Below, in pieces: positions 38,451 through 53,040 of a stretch of DNA of 64,000 nt (position 1 is its first letter; every line of letters starts with the position of its first letter). Origin of the DNA: Calliopsis andreniformis (lineage: Eukaryota; Arthropoda; Insecta; Hymenoptera; Andrenidae); contig NW_027480464.1 of the NCBI RefSeq assembly GCF_051401765.1, forward strand, positions 3,658,001 to 3,722,000. Direction: 5' to 3'. The notes under the pieces were generated by a model. The model was not told where the DNA came from. It saw only the letters and a program-made list of their open reading frames with translations, and made no database searches. Position numbers and translations under genes: made by a program.

Positions 38451-39149
38451 TCCTCAATCCTCAATCCTCAATCATGAATCTTCAATCCTCAATACTAAAT
38501 CTTCAACCCTCAATCCTCATTTCTCAATCCTCAATCCTCAATCCTCAATCCTCAATCCTCAGTCCTCAATCCTCAATCATCAGTCTTCAATCCTGAATAC
38601 TCAATCTTCAATCCTCAATCCTCAATCCTCAATCCTCAACTCTCATTCTTCAATCCTCAATACCCAATCCTCAATCTTCAATCCTCAATCCTCAATCCTC
38701 AATTCTCAATAGTCAATCTTCAATCCTCAATCCTCAATCCGCAGTCCTCAGTCTTCAATCATCAATACCCAATTTCAATCATCAATCCTCAGTCCTCAAA
38801 CCTCAATTCTGAATCCTCAATCCTGAATCCTTAATCCTCGGCCCTCAGTCCTCAACAATCAGTTGTCAATCCTCAATCCTCAATAGAGTATCCTCAATTC
38901 ACAGTTTTCAATACCCAATACTCAATCTGCAATCTTCAAACCTCTATCCACAAACGTCAATTCTCATCACTCAACCCCCAACACTCAGTCCTCAATGTTC
39001 AATCCTCAATCCTCAATCCTCAATCCTCAATCGTCAATCTTCAACCCTCAATACTCAGTCTTCAATCCTCAATCCTCAATCCTCAATCCCCAATCCTCAT
39101 TCTTCAATCCTCAATACCCAATCCTCAATCTTCAATCCTCAATCCTCAA

Positions 39150-40975
39150 TCCTCAATTCTCAATCCTCAATCCTCAATTTTCAATCCTCTTTCTTCAATC
39201 CTCAATACCCAATACTCAATCTTGAATCCTCAATCCTCAATCCTCAATCCTCAATTCTCAATCCTCAATCCTCAGTCCCCAGTCCTCAAACCTCAACCCT
39301 CAACCCCCAGCCCTCATCGTCAATCCTCGATCTTCAATCCTCAATCCTCAATCTTCAATGCTCAATACTCAATATTCAATCCTCAATCCTCAGTTCTCAA
39401 TCCTCAATCCTCAATCCTCAATCCTCAATCCTCAATCCTCAATCCTCAATCGTCAGTCTTCAATCCTCAATACTCAATCATCAATCCTCAATCCTCAATC
39501 CTCAATCCTTAATCCTTATTCTTCAATCCTCAATACCCAATCCTCAATCCTCAATCTATAATCCTCAAACCTCAATCCTCAATTCTCAATCCTCAATCCT
39601 CAGTCCTCAGTCCTCAAACCTCAATCGTCAACCCTCATTCCTCATCCTCCATCCTCAATCCTCAATCTTCAATCCTCAATCCTCAATCCTCAATACTCAA
39701 CCCTCAATCCTCAGTCCTCAAACCTCAATCCCGAATCCTCAATCCTGAATCCTCAATCTTCAGCCCTCAGTCCTCAACAATCAATTGTCAATCCTCAATC
39801 CTCAATAGAATATCCTCAATTCACAGTTTTCAATACTCAATCCCCATTCTTCAATCTTCAAACCTCAATCCACAAACATCAATTCCCATAACTCGACCCT
39901 CAACACTCAGTCCTCAGTCTTCAATCCTCAATCCTCAATCCTCAACCTTCAGTCCTCAATACTCAATCTTCAATCCTCAATCCTCAATTCTCAATCCTCA
40001 ATACTCAATCCTCAACCGTCAATCCTCAATCCCCAATTCTCAGTCTTCAATAGTCAAACCTCAATCCTCAATCCTCAATCCTCAATCTTGAATCCTCAAT
40101 ACTCAATCTTCAATCCTCAATCCACAATCCTCAATCCTCAATCCTCAATGCTCAATCCTCAATCCTCAATCTTCAATCCTCAGTACTCAATCTTCAATCC
40201 TCAATCCTCAATCCTCAATTCTCAATCCTCAATCCTCATTCTTCAATCCTCAATACCAAATCCTCAATCTTCAATCCTCAATTCTCAATCCTCAATTCTC
40301 AATCCTCAATCCTCGATCCTCAGACCTCAAAAATCAATACTCGACCCTCAGTCCTCGTCCTCAATCCTCAATCCTCAATCTTCAATCCTCAATCCTCAAT
40401 TCTCAATCCTCAATACTCAATCCTCAACCGTCAATCCTCAATCCCCAATTCTCAGTCTTCAATAGTCAAACCTCAATCCTCAATTCTCAATCCTCAATTC
40501 TGAATCCTCAATCCTCGATCCTCAGACCTCAAACATCAATACTCGACCCTCAGTCCTCGTCCTCAATCCACAACACTGAATCGTCAATCCTCATTCTTCA
40601 ATCCTCAATACCCAATCCTCAATCTTCAATCCTTTAATCCTCAATCCTCAATTCTCAATAGTCTATCTTCAATCCTCAATCCTCAATCCTCAATCCTCAG
40701 TCTTCAATCCTCAATACTCAATCTTCAATCCTCAATCCTCAGTCCTCAAACCTCAATTCTGAATCCTCAATCCTGAACCCTTAATCCTCGGCCCTCAGTC
40801 CTCAACAATCAGTTGTCAATCCACAATCCTCAATAGAATATCCTCAATTCACAGTTTTCAATACTCAATACTAAATCTGCAATCTTGAAACCTCTATCCA
40901 CAAACGTCAATTCTCATCACTCAACCCTCTACACTCAGTCCTCAATGTTCAATCCTCAATCCTCAATCCTCAATC
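39150..40975. repeat. 1.8-kb block also found inside the 6033-bp HOR
   Basis: This block matches 43428-45253 at an offset of 4278 bp and 49461-51286 at 10311 bp. Shared landmarks are the CCCCATTC cassette (core 39804), CCCATAACTCGACCC, TCAGACCTCAAAAATC, CACTGAATCG and the core at 40832. Single differences exist, such as ATCCTTAATCCTTATTC here against ATCCTCAATCCTTATTC at 43.78 kb. It is probably a flanking partial copy of the HOR. Confidence 0.88.
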
Positions 40976-43900
40976 CTCAATCCTCAGTACCCAATACTCA
41001 ATCTTGAATCCTCAATCCTCAATCCTCAATCCTCAATCCTCAATCCTCAATCGTCAGTCTTCAATCCTCAATACTCAATCTTCAATCCTCAATACTCAAT
41101 CCTCAATCCTCATTCTTCAATCCTCAATACCCACTCCTCAATCCTCAATCTATAATCCTCAATCCTCAATCCTCAATTCTCAATCCCCAGTCCTCAGTCC
41201 TCAGTCCTCAAACCTCAATCCTCAGCCCTCATTCCTCATCCTCAATCCTCAATCCTCAATCTTCAATCCTCAATCCTCAATACTTAATCTTCAATCCTCA
41301 ATCCTCAATTCTCAATCCTCAATCCTCAATCCTCAATCCTCAATCCTCAATCCTCAATCCTCAATTGTCAGTCTTCAATCCTCAATACTTAATCTTCAAT
41401 CCTCAATCCTCAATCCGCAATCCTCAATCTTCAATCCTCAATCCTCAATCCTCAATCCTCACTTCTCAATCTTCAATCCTCAATACTCAATCTTCAATCC
41501 TCAATCCTCAATCCTCAATCCTCAATCCTCAATCCTCAATCATCAATCTTCAATCCTCAATACTCAATCTTCAATCCTCAATCCTCAATCCTCAATCCTC
41601 AATCCTCATTCTTCAATCCTCAATCCTCAATCCTCAATCCTCAATCCTCAATCTTCAATCCTCAATACTCAATCTTCAATCCTCAATCCTCAATCCTCAA
41701 TCCTCAATCCTCAGTCTTCAATCCTCAATACTCAATCTTCAATCCTCAATCCTCAATCCTCAATCCTCAATCCTCAATCCTCAATCCTCAATCTTCAATC
41801 CTCATTCTTCAATCCTCAATACCGAATCCTCAATCTTCAATCCTCAATCCTCAATCCTCAATCCTCATCCCCCAATCCTCAATGTTCAATCCTCAATACC
41901 CAATCCGCAATCTTCAATCCTCAATCCTCAATCCTCAATCCTCAATCCTCAATCCTCAATCCTCAATCCTCAGTCCTCAATCCTCAGTCCTCAAACCTCA
42001 ATCCTGAATCCTCAATCCTGAATCCTCAAACTTCATCCCTGAGTCCTCAACGATCATTTGTCAATCCTCAATCCTCAATCCTCAATCCTCAATCCTCAAT
42101 ACTCAATCTTCAATCCTCAATGCTCAATTCTCAATCCTCAATCCTCAATCCTCAATCCTCAATCCTCAATCCTCAATCCTCAATTGTCAGTCTTCAATCC
42201 TCAATCCTCAATCCTCAATCCTCAATACTCAATCGTCAACCCTCAATTTTCAATCCTCATTCTTCAATCCTCAATACCCAATACTCAACCTTCAATCCTC
42301 AATCCTCAATCCTCAATCCTCAATTCTCAATCCTCAATCCTGAGTCCTCAGTCCTCAAACCTCAATCCTTAACCCTCAGCCCTCATTGTCAATCCTCGAT
42401 GTTCAATCCTCAATCCTCAATCTTCAATGCTCGGTACTCAATCTTCAATCCTCAATCCTCAATTCTCAATCCTCAATCCTCAATCCTCAATCCTCAATCC
42501 TCAATCCTCGATCCTCAATCGTCAGTCTACAATTCTTAATACTCAATCATCAATCCTCAATCCTCAATCCCCAATCCTCAATCCTCATTCTTCAATCCTC
42601 AATACCCAATCCTCAATCCTCAATCTTTAATCCTCAATCCGCAATCCTCAACTCTCAATCCTCAATTCTCAGTCCTCAGTCCTCAAACCTCAATCCTCAA
42701 CCCTCATTCCTCATCCTCAATCCTCAGTCCTCAATCCTCAATCCTCAATCCTCAATTGTCAGTCTTCAATCCTCAATACTTAATCTTCAATCCTCAATCC
42801 TCAATCCGCAATCGTCAATCTTCAATCCTCAATTCTCAACCCTCAATCCAAAATCCTCAATCTTCAATCCTCAATACTAAATCTTCAATCCTCAAACCTC
42901 AATCCTCAATCCTCAATCCTCAATCCTCAATCCTCAATCCTGAATATTCAATCCTCAATACTCAATCTGCAATCCTCAATCCTAAATCCTCAATACTCAA
43001 TCCTCATTCTTCAATCCTCAATACCGAATCCTCAGTCTTCAATTCTCAATCCTCAATCCTCAATCCTCAGTCCGCAAACCTCAATCCTGAATCCTCAATC
43101 CTGAATCCTCAAACTTCATCCCTCAGTCCTCAACAATCAGTTGTCAATCCACAATCCTCAATAGAATATCCTCAATTCACAGTTTTCAATACTCAATACT
43201 CAATCTGCAATCTTGAAACCTCTATCCACAAACGTCAATTCTCATCACTCAACCCGCTACACTCAGTCCACAATGTTCAATCCTCAATCCTCAATCCTCA
43301 ATCCTCAATCGTCAATCTTTAATCCTCAATACTCAATCTTCAATCCTCAATCCTCAATCCTTAATCCTCAATCCTCATTCTCCAATCCTCAATACCCAAT
43401 CCTCAATCCTCATTCCTCAACCCTCAATCCTCAATTCTCAATCCTCAATCCTCAATTTTCAATCCTCTTTCTTCAATCCTCAATACCCAATACTCAATCT
43501 TGAATCCTCAATCCTCAATCCTCAATCCTCAATTCTCAATCCTCAATCCTCAGTCCCCAGTCCTCAAACCTCAACCCTCAACCCCCAGCCCTCATCGTCA
43601 ATCCTCGATCTTCAATCCTCAATCCTCAATCTTCAATGCTCAATACTCAATATTCAATCCTCAATCCTCAGTTCTCAATCCTCAATCCTCAATCCTCAAT
43701 CCTCAATCCTCAATCCTCAATCCTCAATCGTCAGTCTTCAATCCTCAATACTCAATCATCAATCCTCAATCCTCAATCCTCAATCCTCAATCCTTATTCT
43801 TCAATCCTCAATACCCAATCCTCAATCCTCAATCTATAATCCTCAAACCTCAATCCTCAATTCTCAATCCTCAATCCTCAGTCCTCAGTCCTCAAACCTC

Positions 43901-46900
43901 AATCGTCAACCCTCATTCCTCATCCTCCATCCTCAATCCTCAATCTTCAATCCTCAATCCTCAATCCTCAATACTCAACCCTCAATCCTCAGTCCTCAAA
44001 CCTCAATCCCGAATCCTCAATCCTGAATCCTCAATCTTCAGCCCTCAGTCCTCAACAATCAATTGTCAATCCTCAATCCTCAATAGAATATCCTCAATTC
44101 ACAGTTTTCAATACTCAATCCCCATTCTTCAATCTTCAAACCTCAATCCACAAACATCAATTCCCATAACTCGACCCTCAACACTCAGTCCTCAGTCTTC
44201 AATCCTCAATCCTCAATCCTCAACCTTCAGTCCTCAATACTCAATCTTCAATCCTCAATCCTCAATTCTCAATCCTCAATACTCAATCCTCAACCGTCAA
44301 TCCTCAATCCCCAATTCTCAGTCTTCAATAGTCAAACCTCAATCCTCAATCCTCAATCCTCAATCTTGAATCCTCAATACTCAATCTTCAATCCTCAATC
44401 CACAATCCTCAATCCTCAATCCTCAATGCTCAATCCTCAATCCTCAATCTTCAATCCTCAGTACTCAATCTTCAATCCTCAATCCTCAATCCTCAATTCT
44501 CAATCCTCAATCCTCATTCTTCAATCCTCAATACCAAATCCTCAATCTTCAATCCTCAATTCTCAATCCTCAATTCTCAATCCTCAATCCTCGATCCTCA
44601 GACCTCAAAAATCAATACTCGACCCTCAGTCCTCGTCCTCAATCCTCAATCCTCAATCTTCAATCCTCAATCCTCAATTCTCAATCCTCAATACTCAATC
44701 CTCAACCGTCAATCCTCAATCCCCAATTCTCAGTCTTCAATAGTCAAACCTCAATCCTCAATTCTCAATCCTCAATTCTGAATCCTCAATCCTCGATCCT
44801 CAGACCTCAAACATCAATACTCGACCCTCAGTCCTCGTCCTCAATCCACAACACTGAATCGTCAATCCTCATTCTTCAATCCTCAATACCCAATCCTCAA
44901 TCTTCAATCCTTTAATCCGCAATCCTCAATTCTCAATAGTCTATCTTCAATCCTCAATCCTCAATCCTCAATCCTCAGTCTTCAATCCTCAATACTCAAT
45001 CTTCAATCCTCAATCCTCAGTCCTCAAACCTCAATTCTGAATCCTCAATCCTGAACCCTTAATCCTCGGCCCTCAGTCCTCAACAATCAGTTGTCAATCC
45101 ACAATCCTCAATAGAATATCCTCAATTCACAGTTTTCAATACTCAATACTAAATCTGCAATCTTGAAACCTCTATCCACAAACGTCAATTCTCATCACTC
45201 AACCCTCTACACTCAGTCCTCAATGTTCAATCCTCAATCCTCAATCCTCAATCCTCAATCCTCAATCCTCAATCCTCAGTCATCAATCTTCAATCCTCAA
45301 TACTCAATCTTCAATCCTCAATCCTCAATCCTCAATCCTCAATCCTCATTCTTCAATCCTCAATACCCAATCCTCAATCTTCAATCCTCAATCCTCAATC
45401 CTCATCTCTCAATAGTCAATCTTCAATCCTCAATCCTCAATCCTCAATCCTCAGTCTTCAATCCTCAATACTCAATCTTCAATCCTCAATCCTCAGTCCT
45501 CAAACCTCAATTCTGAATCCTCAATCCTGAACCCTTAATCCTCGGCCCTCAGTCCTCAACAATCAGTTGTCAATCCACAATCCTCAATAGAATATCCTCA
45601 ATTCACAGTTTTCAATACTCAATACTCAACCTGCAATCTTGAAACCTCTATCCACAAACGTCAATTCTCATCACTCAACCCTCTACACTCAGTCCTCAAT
45701 GTTCAATCCTCAATCGTCAATCTTTAATCCTCAATACTCAATCTTCAATCCTCAATCCTCAATCCTTAATCCTCAATCCTCATTCTCCAATCCTCAATAC
45801 CCAATCCTCAATCCTCATTCCTCAACCCTCAATCCTCAATTCTCAATCCTCAATCCTCAATTTTCAATCCTCATTCTTCAATCCTCAGTACCCAATACTC
45901 AATCTTGAATTCTCAATCCTCAATCCTCAATCCTCAATCCTCAATCCTCAATCGTCAGTCTTCAATCCTCAATACTCAATCTTCAATCCTCAATACTCAA
46001 TCCTCAATCCTCATTCTTCAATCCTCAATACCCAATCCTCAATCCTCAATCTATAATCCTCAATCCTCAATCCTCAATTCTCAATCCCCAGTCCTCAGTC
46101 CTCAGTCCTCAAACCTCAATCCTCAACCCTCATTCCTCATCCTCAATCCTCAATCCTCAATCTTCAATCCTCAATCCTCAATACTTAATCTTCAATCCTC
46201 AATCCTCAATTCTCAATCCTCAATCCTCAATCCTCAATCCTCAATCCTCAATCCTCAATCCTCAATTGTCAGTCTTCAATCCTCAGTACTTAATCTTCAA
46301 TCCTCAATCCTCAATCCGCAATCCTCAATCTTCAATCCTCAATCCTCAATCCTCAATCCTCACTTCTCAATCTTCAATCCTCAATACTCAATCTTCAATC
46401 CTCAATCCTCAATCCTCAATCCTCAATCCTCAATCCTCAATCATCAATCTTCAATCCTCAATCCTCAATCATCAATCTTCAATCCTCAATACTCAATCTT
46501 CAATCCTCAATCCTCAATCCTCAATCCTCAATCCTCATTCTTCAATCCTCAATACCCAATCCTCAATCTTCAATCCTCAATCCTCAATCCTCAACTCTCA
46601 ATAGTCAATCTTCAATCCTCAATCCTCAATCCTCAATCCTCAGTCTTCAATCCTCAATACTCAATCTTCAATCCTCAATCCTCAGTCCTCAAACCTCAAT
46701 TCTGAATCCTCAATCCTGAACCCTTAATCCTCGGCCCTCAGTCCTCAACAATCAGTTGTCAATCCACAATCCTCAATAGAATATCCTCAATTCACAGTTT
46801 TCAATACTCAATACTCAATCTGCAATCTTGAAACCTCTATCCACAAACGTCAATTCTCATCACTCAACCCTCTACACTCAGTCCTCAATGTTCAATCCTC

Positions 46901-47007
46901 AATCCTCAATCCTCATTCTCCAATCCTCAATACCCAATCCTTAACCTCATTCCTCAACCCTCAATCCTCAATTCTCAATCCTCAATCCTCAATTTTCAAT
47001 CCTCATT
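40975..47007. repeat. 6033-bp HOR, copy 1
   Basis: The landmark CAGTACCC occurs at 40985, 47018 and 53051, exactly 6033 bp apart. Cassette cores at 43160, 44082, 45110, 45586 and 46775 recur at +6033 in copy 2. Inside the unit, 45905-46505 is a second partial copy of the start of the next unit (offset 1132 bp), introduced by another CAGTACCC at 45886. The substring 43428-45253 is the 1.8-kb block. Variants seen against copy 2 are CCCACTCC (about 41131) and CCCAATCCGC (about 41901). No gene is present. Confidence 0.93.
43110..43280. repeat. Landmark cassette, CCACAATCC subtype (reference copy)
   Basis: The core at 43160 is preceded by GTCAATCCACAATCC and followed by GCAATCTTGAAACC. Cores of this subtype are at 40832, 43160, 45110, 45586, 46775, 49193, 51143, 51619, 52808, 55226 and 57762. 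Seven of the eleven end in CAACCCTCTACACTC; those at 43160, 49193, 55226 and 57762 read CAACCCGCTACACTC. The subtype is confined to the part of the window right of 40 kb. Confidence 0.85.
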
Positions 47008-50000
47008 CTTCAATCCTCAGTACCCAATACTCAATCTTGAATCCTCAATCCTCAATCCTCAATCCTCAATCCTCAATCCTCAATCGTCAGTCTTCAATCC
47101 TCAATACTCAATCTTCAATCCTCAATACTCAATCCTCAATCCTCATTCTTCAATCCTCAATACCCAATCCTCAATCCTCAATCTATAATCCTCAATCCTC
47201 AATCCTCAATTCTCAATCCCCAGTCCTCAGTCCTCAGTCCTCAAACCTCAATCCTCAGCCCTCATTCCTCATCCTCAATCCTCAATCCTCAATCTTCAAT
47301 CCTCAATCCTCAATACTTAATCTTCAATCCTCAATCCTCAATTCTCAATCCTCAATCCTCAATCCTCAATCCTCAATCCTCAATCCTCAATCCTCAATTG
47401 TCAGTCTTCAATCCTCAATACTTAATCTTCAATCCTCAATCCTCAATCCGCAATCCTCAATCTTCAATCCTCAATCCTCAATCCTCAATCCTCACTTCTC
47501 AATCTTCAATCCTCAATACTCAATCTTCAATCCTCAATCCTCAATCCTCAATCCTCAATCCTCAATCCTCAATCATCAATCTTCAATCCTCAATACTCAA
47601 TCTTCAATCCTCAATCCTCAATCCTCAATCCTCAATCCTCATTCTTCAATCCTCAATCCTCAATCCTCAATCCTCAATCCTCAATCTTCAATCCTCAATA
47701 CTCAATCTTCAATCCTCAATCCTCAATCCTCAATCCTCAATCCTCAGTCTTCAATCCTCAATACTCAATCTTCAATCCTCAATCCTCAATCCTCAATCCT
47801 CAATCCTCAATCCTCAATCCTCAATCTTCAATCCTCATTCTTCAATCCTCAATACCGAATCCTCAATCTTCAATCCTCAATCCTCAATCCTCAATCCTCA
47901 TCCCCCAATCCTCAATGTTCAATCCTCAATACCCAATCCTCAATCTTCAATCCTCAATCCTCAATCCTCAATCCTCAATCCTCAATCCTCAATCCTCAAT
48001 CCTCAGTCCTCAATCCTCAGTCCTCAAACCTCAATCCTGAATCCTCAATCCTGAATCCTCAAACTTCATCCCTGAGTCCTCAACGATCATTTGTCAATCC
48101 TCAATCCTCAATCCTCAATCCTCAATCCTCAATACTCAATCTTCAATCCTCAATGCTCAATTCTCAATCCTCAATCCTCAATCCTCAATCCTCAATCCTC
48201 AATCCTCAATCCTCAATTGTCAGTCTTCAATCCTCAATCCTCAATCCTCAATCCTCAATACTCAATCGTCAACCCTCAATTTTCAATCCTCATTCTTCAA
48301 TCCTCAATACCCAATACTCAACCTTCAATCCTCAATCCTCAATCCTCAATCCTCAATTCTCAATCCTCAATCCTGAGTCCTCAGTCCTCAAACCTCAATC
48401 CTTAACCCTCAGCCCTCATTGTCAATCCTCGATGTTCAATCCTCAATCCTCAATCTTCAATGCTCGGTACTCAATCTTCAATCCTCAATCCTCAATTCTC
48501 AATCCTCAATCCTCAATCCTCAATCCTCAATCCTCAATCCTCGATCCTCAATCGTCAGTCTACAATTCTTAATACTCAATCATCAATCCTCAATCCTCAA
48601 TCCCCAATCCTCAATCCTCATTCTTCAATCCTCAATACCCAATCCTCAATCCTCAATCTTTAATCCTCAATCCGCAATCCTCAACTCTCAATCCTCAATT
48701 CTCAGTCCTCAGTCCTCAAACCTCAATCCTCAACCCTCATTCCTCATCCTCAATCCTCAGTCCTCAATCCTCAATCCTCAATCCTCAATTGTCAGTCTTC
48801 AATCCTCAATACTTAATCTTCAATCCTCAATCCTCAATCCGCAATCGTCAATCTTCAATCCTCAATTCTCAACCCTCAATCCAAAATCCTCAATCTTCAA
48901 TCCTCAATACTAAATCTTCAATCCTCAAACCTCAATCCTCAATCCTCAATCCTCAATCCTCAATCCTCAATCCTGAATATTCAATCCTCAATACTCAATC
49001 TGCAATCCTCAATCCTAAATCCTCAATACTCAATCCTCATTCTTCAATCCTCAATACCGAATCCTCAGTCTTCAATTCTCAATCCTCAATCCTCAATCCT
49101 CAGTCCGCAAACCTCAATCCTGAATCCTCAATCCTGAATCCTCAAACTTCATCCCTCAGTCCTCAACAATCAGTTGTCAATCCACAATCCTCAATAGAAT
49201 ATCCTCAATTCACAGTTTTCAATACTCAATACTCAATCTGCAATCTTGAAACCTCTATCCACAAACGTCAATTCTCATCACTCAACCCGCTACACTCAGT
49301 CCACAATGTTCAATCCTCAATCCTCAATCCTCAATCCTCAATCGTCAATCTTTAATCCTCAATACTCAATCTTCAATCCTCAATCCTCAATCCTTAATCC
49401 TCAATCCTCATTCTCCAATCCTCAATACCCAATCCTCAATCCTCATTCCTCAACCCTCAATCCTCAATTCTCAATCCTCAATCCTCAATTTTCAATCCTC
49501 TTTCTTCAATCCTCAATACCCAATACTCAATCTTGAATCCTCAATCCTCAATCCTCAATCCTCAATTCTCAATCCTCAATCCTCAGTCCCCAGTCCTCAA
49601 ACCTCAACCCTCAACCCCCAGCCCTCATCGTCAATCCTCGATCTTCAATCCTCAATCCTCAATCTTCAATGCTCAATACTCAATATTCAATCCTCAATCC
49701 TCAGTTCTCAATCCTCAATCCTCAATCCTCAATCCTCAATCCTCAATCCTCAATCCTCAATCGTCAGTCTTCAATCCTCAATACTCAATCATCAATCCTC
49801 AATCCTCAATCCTCAATCCTCAATCCTTATTCTTCAATCCTCAATACCCAATCCTCAATCCTCAATCTATAATCCTCAAACCTCAATCCTCAATTCTCAA
49901 TCCTCAATCCTCAGTCCTCAGTCCTCAAACCTCAATCGTCAACCCTCATTCCTCATCCTCCATCCTCAATCCTCAATCTTCAATCCTCAATCCTCAATCC

Positions 50001-53000
50001 TCAATACTCAACCCTCAATCCTCAGTCCTCAAACCTCAATCCCGAATCCTCAATCCTGAATCCTCAATCTTCAGCCCTCAGTCCTCAACAATCAATTGTC
50101 AATCCTCAATCCTCAATAGAATATCCTCAATTCACAGTTTTCAATACTCAATCCCCATTCTTCAATCTTCAAACCTCAATCCACAAACATCAATTCCCAT
50201 AACTCGACCCTCAACACTCAGTCCTCAGTCTTCAATCCTCAATCCTCAATCCTCAACCTTCAGTCCTCAATACTCAATCTTCAATCCTCAATCCTCAATT
50301 CTCAATCCTCAATACTCAATCCTCAACCGTCAATCCTCAATCCCCAATTCTCAGTCTTCAATAGTCAAACCTCAATCCTCAATCCTCAATCCTCAATCTT
50401 GAATCCTCAATACTCAATCTTCAATCCTCAATCCACAATCCTCAATCCTCAATCCTCAATGCTCAATCCTCAATCCTCAATCTTCAATCCTCAGTACTCA
50501 ATCTTCAATCCTCAATCCTCAATCCTCAATTCTCAATCCTCAATCCTCATTCTTCAATCCTCAATACCAAATCCTCAATCTTCAATCCTCAATTCTCAAT
50601 CCTCAATTCTCAATCCTCAATCCTCGATCCTCAGACCTCAAAAATCAATACTCGACCCTCAGTCCTCGTCCTCAATCCTCAATCCTCAATCTTCAATCCT
50701 CAATCCTCAATTCTCAATCCTCAATACTCAATCCTCAACCGTCAATCCTCAATCCCCAATTCTCAGTCTTCAATAGTCAAACCTCAATCCTCAATTCTCA
50801 ATCCTCAATTCTGAATCCTCAATCCTCGATCCTCAGACCTCAAACATCAATACTCGACCCTCAGTCCTCGTCCTCAATCCACAACACTGAATCGTCAATC
50901 CTCATTCTTCAATCCTCAATACCCAATCCTCAATCTTCAATCCTTTAATCCGCAATCCTCAATTCTCAATAGTCTATCTTCAATCCTCAATCCTCAATCC
51001 TCAATCCTCAGTCTTCAATCCTCAATACTCAATCTTCAATCCTCAATCCTCAGTCCTCAAACCTCAATTCTGAATCCTCAATCCTGAACCCTTAATCCTC
51101 GGCCCTCAGTCCTCAACAATCAGTTGTCAATCCACAATCCTCAATAGAATATCCTCAATTCACAGTTTTCAATACTCAATACTAAATCTGCAATCTTGAA
51201 ACCTCTATCCACAAACGTCAATTCTCATCACTCAACCCTCTACACTCAGTCCTCAATGTTCAATGTTCAATCCTCAATCCTCAATCCTCAATCCTCAATC
51301 CTCAATCCTCAGTCATCAATCTTCAATCCTCAATACTCAATCTTCAATCCTCAATCCTCAATCCTCAATCCTCAATCCTCATTCTTCAATCCTCAATACC
51401 CAATCCTCAATCTTCAATCCTCAATCCTCAATCCTCATCTCTCAATAGTCAATCTTCAATCCTCAATCCTCAATCCTCAATCCTCAGTCTTCAATCCTCA
51501 ATACTCAATCTTCAATCCTCAATCCTCAGTCCTCAAACCTCAATTCTGAATCCTCAATCCTGAACCCTTAATCCTCGGCCCTCAGTCCTCAACAATCAGT
51601 TGTCAATCCACAATCCTCAATAGAATATCCTCAATTCACAGTTTTCAATACTCAATACTCAACCTGCAATCTTGAAACCTCTATCCACAAACGTCAATTC
51701 TCATCACTCAACCCTCTACACTCAGTCCTCAATGTTCAATCCTCAATCGTCAATCTTTAATCCTCAATACTCAATCTTCAATCCTCAATCCTCAATCCTT
51801 AATCCTCAATCCTCATTCTCCAATCCTCAATACCCAATCCTCAATCCTCATTCCTCAACCCTCAATCCTCAATTCTCAATCCTCAATCCTCAATTTTCAA
51901 TCCTCATTCTTCAATCCTCAGTACCCAATACTCAATCTTGAATCCTCAATCCTCAATCCTCAATCCTCAATCCTCAATCCTCAATCGTCAGTCTTCAATC
52001 CTCAATACTCAATCTTCAATCCTCAATACTCAATCCTCAATCCTCATTCTTCAATCCTCAATACCCAATCCTCAATCCTCAATCTATAATCCTCAATCCT
52101 CAATCCTCAATTCTCAATCCCCAGTCCTCAGTCCTCAGTCCTCAAACCTCAATCCTCAACCCTCATTCCTCATCCTCAATCCTCAATCCTCAATCTTCAA
52201 TCCTCAATCCTCAATACTTAATCTTCAATCCTCAATCCTCAATTCTCAATCCTCAATCCTCAATCCTCAATCCTCAATCCTCAATCCTCAATCCTCAATT
52301 GTCAGTCTTCAATCCTCAGTACTTAATCTTCAATCCTCAATCCTCAATCCGCAATCCTCAATCTTCAATCCTCAATCCTCAATCCTCAATCCTCACTTCT
52401 CAATCTTCAATCCTCAATACTCAATCTTCAATCCTCAATCCTCAATCCTCAATCCTCAATCCTCAATCCTCAATCATCAATCTTCAATCCTCAATCCTCA
52501 ATCATCAATCTTCAATCCTCAATACTCAATCTTCAATCCTCAATCCTCAATCCTCAATCCTCAATCCTCATTCTTCAATCCTCAATACCCAATCCTCAAT
52601 CTTCAATCCTCAATCCTCAATCCTCAACTCTCAATAGTCAATCTTCAATCCTCAATCCTCAATCCTCAATCCTCAGTCTTCAATCCTCAATACTCAATCT
52701 TCAATCCTCAATCCTCAGTCCTCAAACCTCAATTCTGAATCCTCAATCCTGAACCCTTAATCCTCGGCCCTCAGTCCTCAACAATCAGTTGTCAATCCAC
52801 AATCCTCAATAGAATATCCTCAATTCACAGTTTTCAATACTCAATACTCAATCTGCAATCTTGAAACCTCTATCCACAAACGTCAATTCTCATCACTCAA
52901 CCCTCTACACTCAGTCCTCAATGTTCAATCCTCAATCCTCAATCCTCATTCTCCAATCCTCAATACCCAATCCTTAACCTCATTCCTCAACCCTCAATCC

Positions 53001-53040
53001 TCAATTCTCAATCCTCAATCCTCAATTTTCAATCCTCATT
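47008..53040. repeat. 6033-bp HOR, copy 2
   Basis: Cores lie at 49193, 50115, 51143, 51619 and 52808. All spacings equal those in copy 1. One visible change is at about 51258, where one monomer reads TCAATGT in place of TCAATCC, so that TCAATGT occurs twice in a row without altering length. The internal partial repeat is at 51938-52538, preceded by CAGTACCC at 51919. Confidence 0.93.

Larger units (their letters stand above)
35600..39150. repeat. Mosaic block between duplicon X and the 6033-bp family
   Basis: Cassette cores lie at 35936, 38002, 38282 and 38882. The left part carries a local triplication of 328 bp. The middle part (37.3-37.8 kb) is plain variant heptamers with TCAACACTCAACCC strings. 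The right part holds Y block copy 3 and a cassette whose core reads AATAGAGTAT (38882). Nothing here looks like a gene. Confidence 0.75.
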
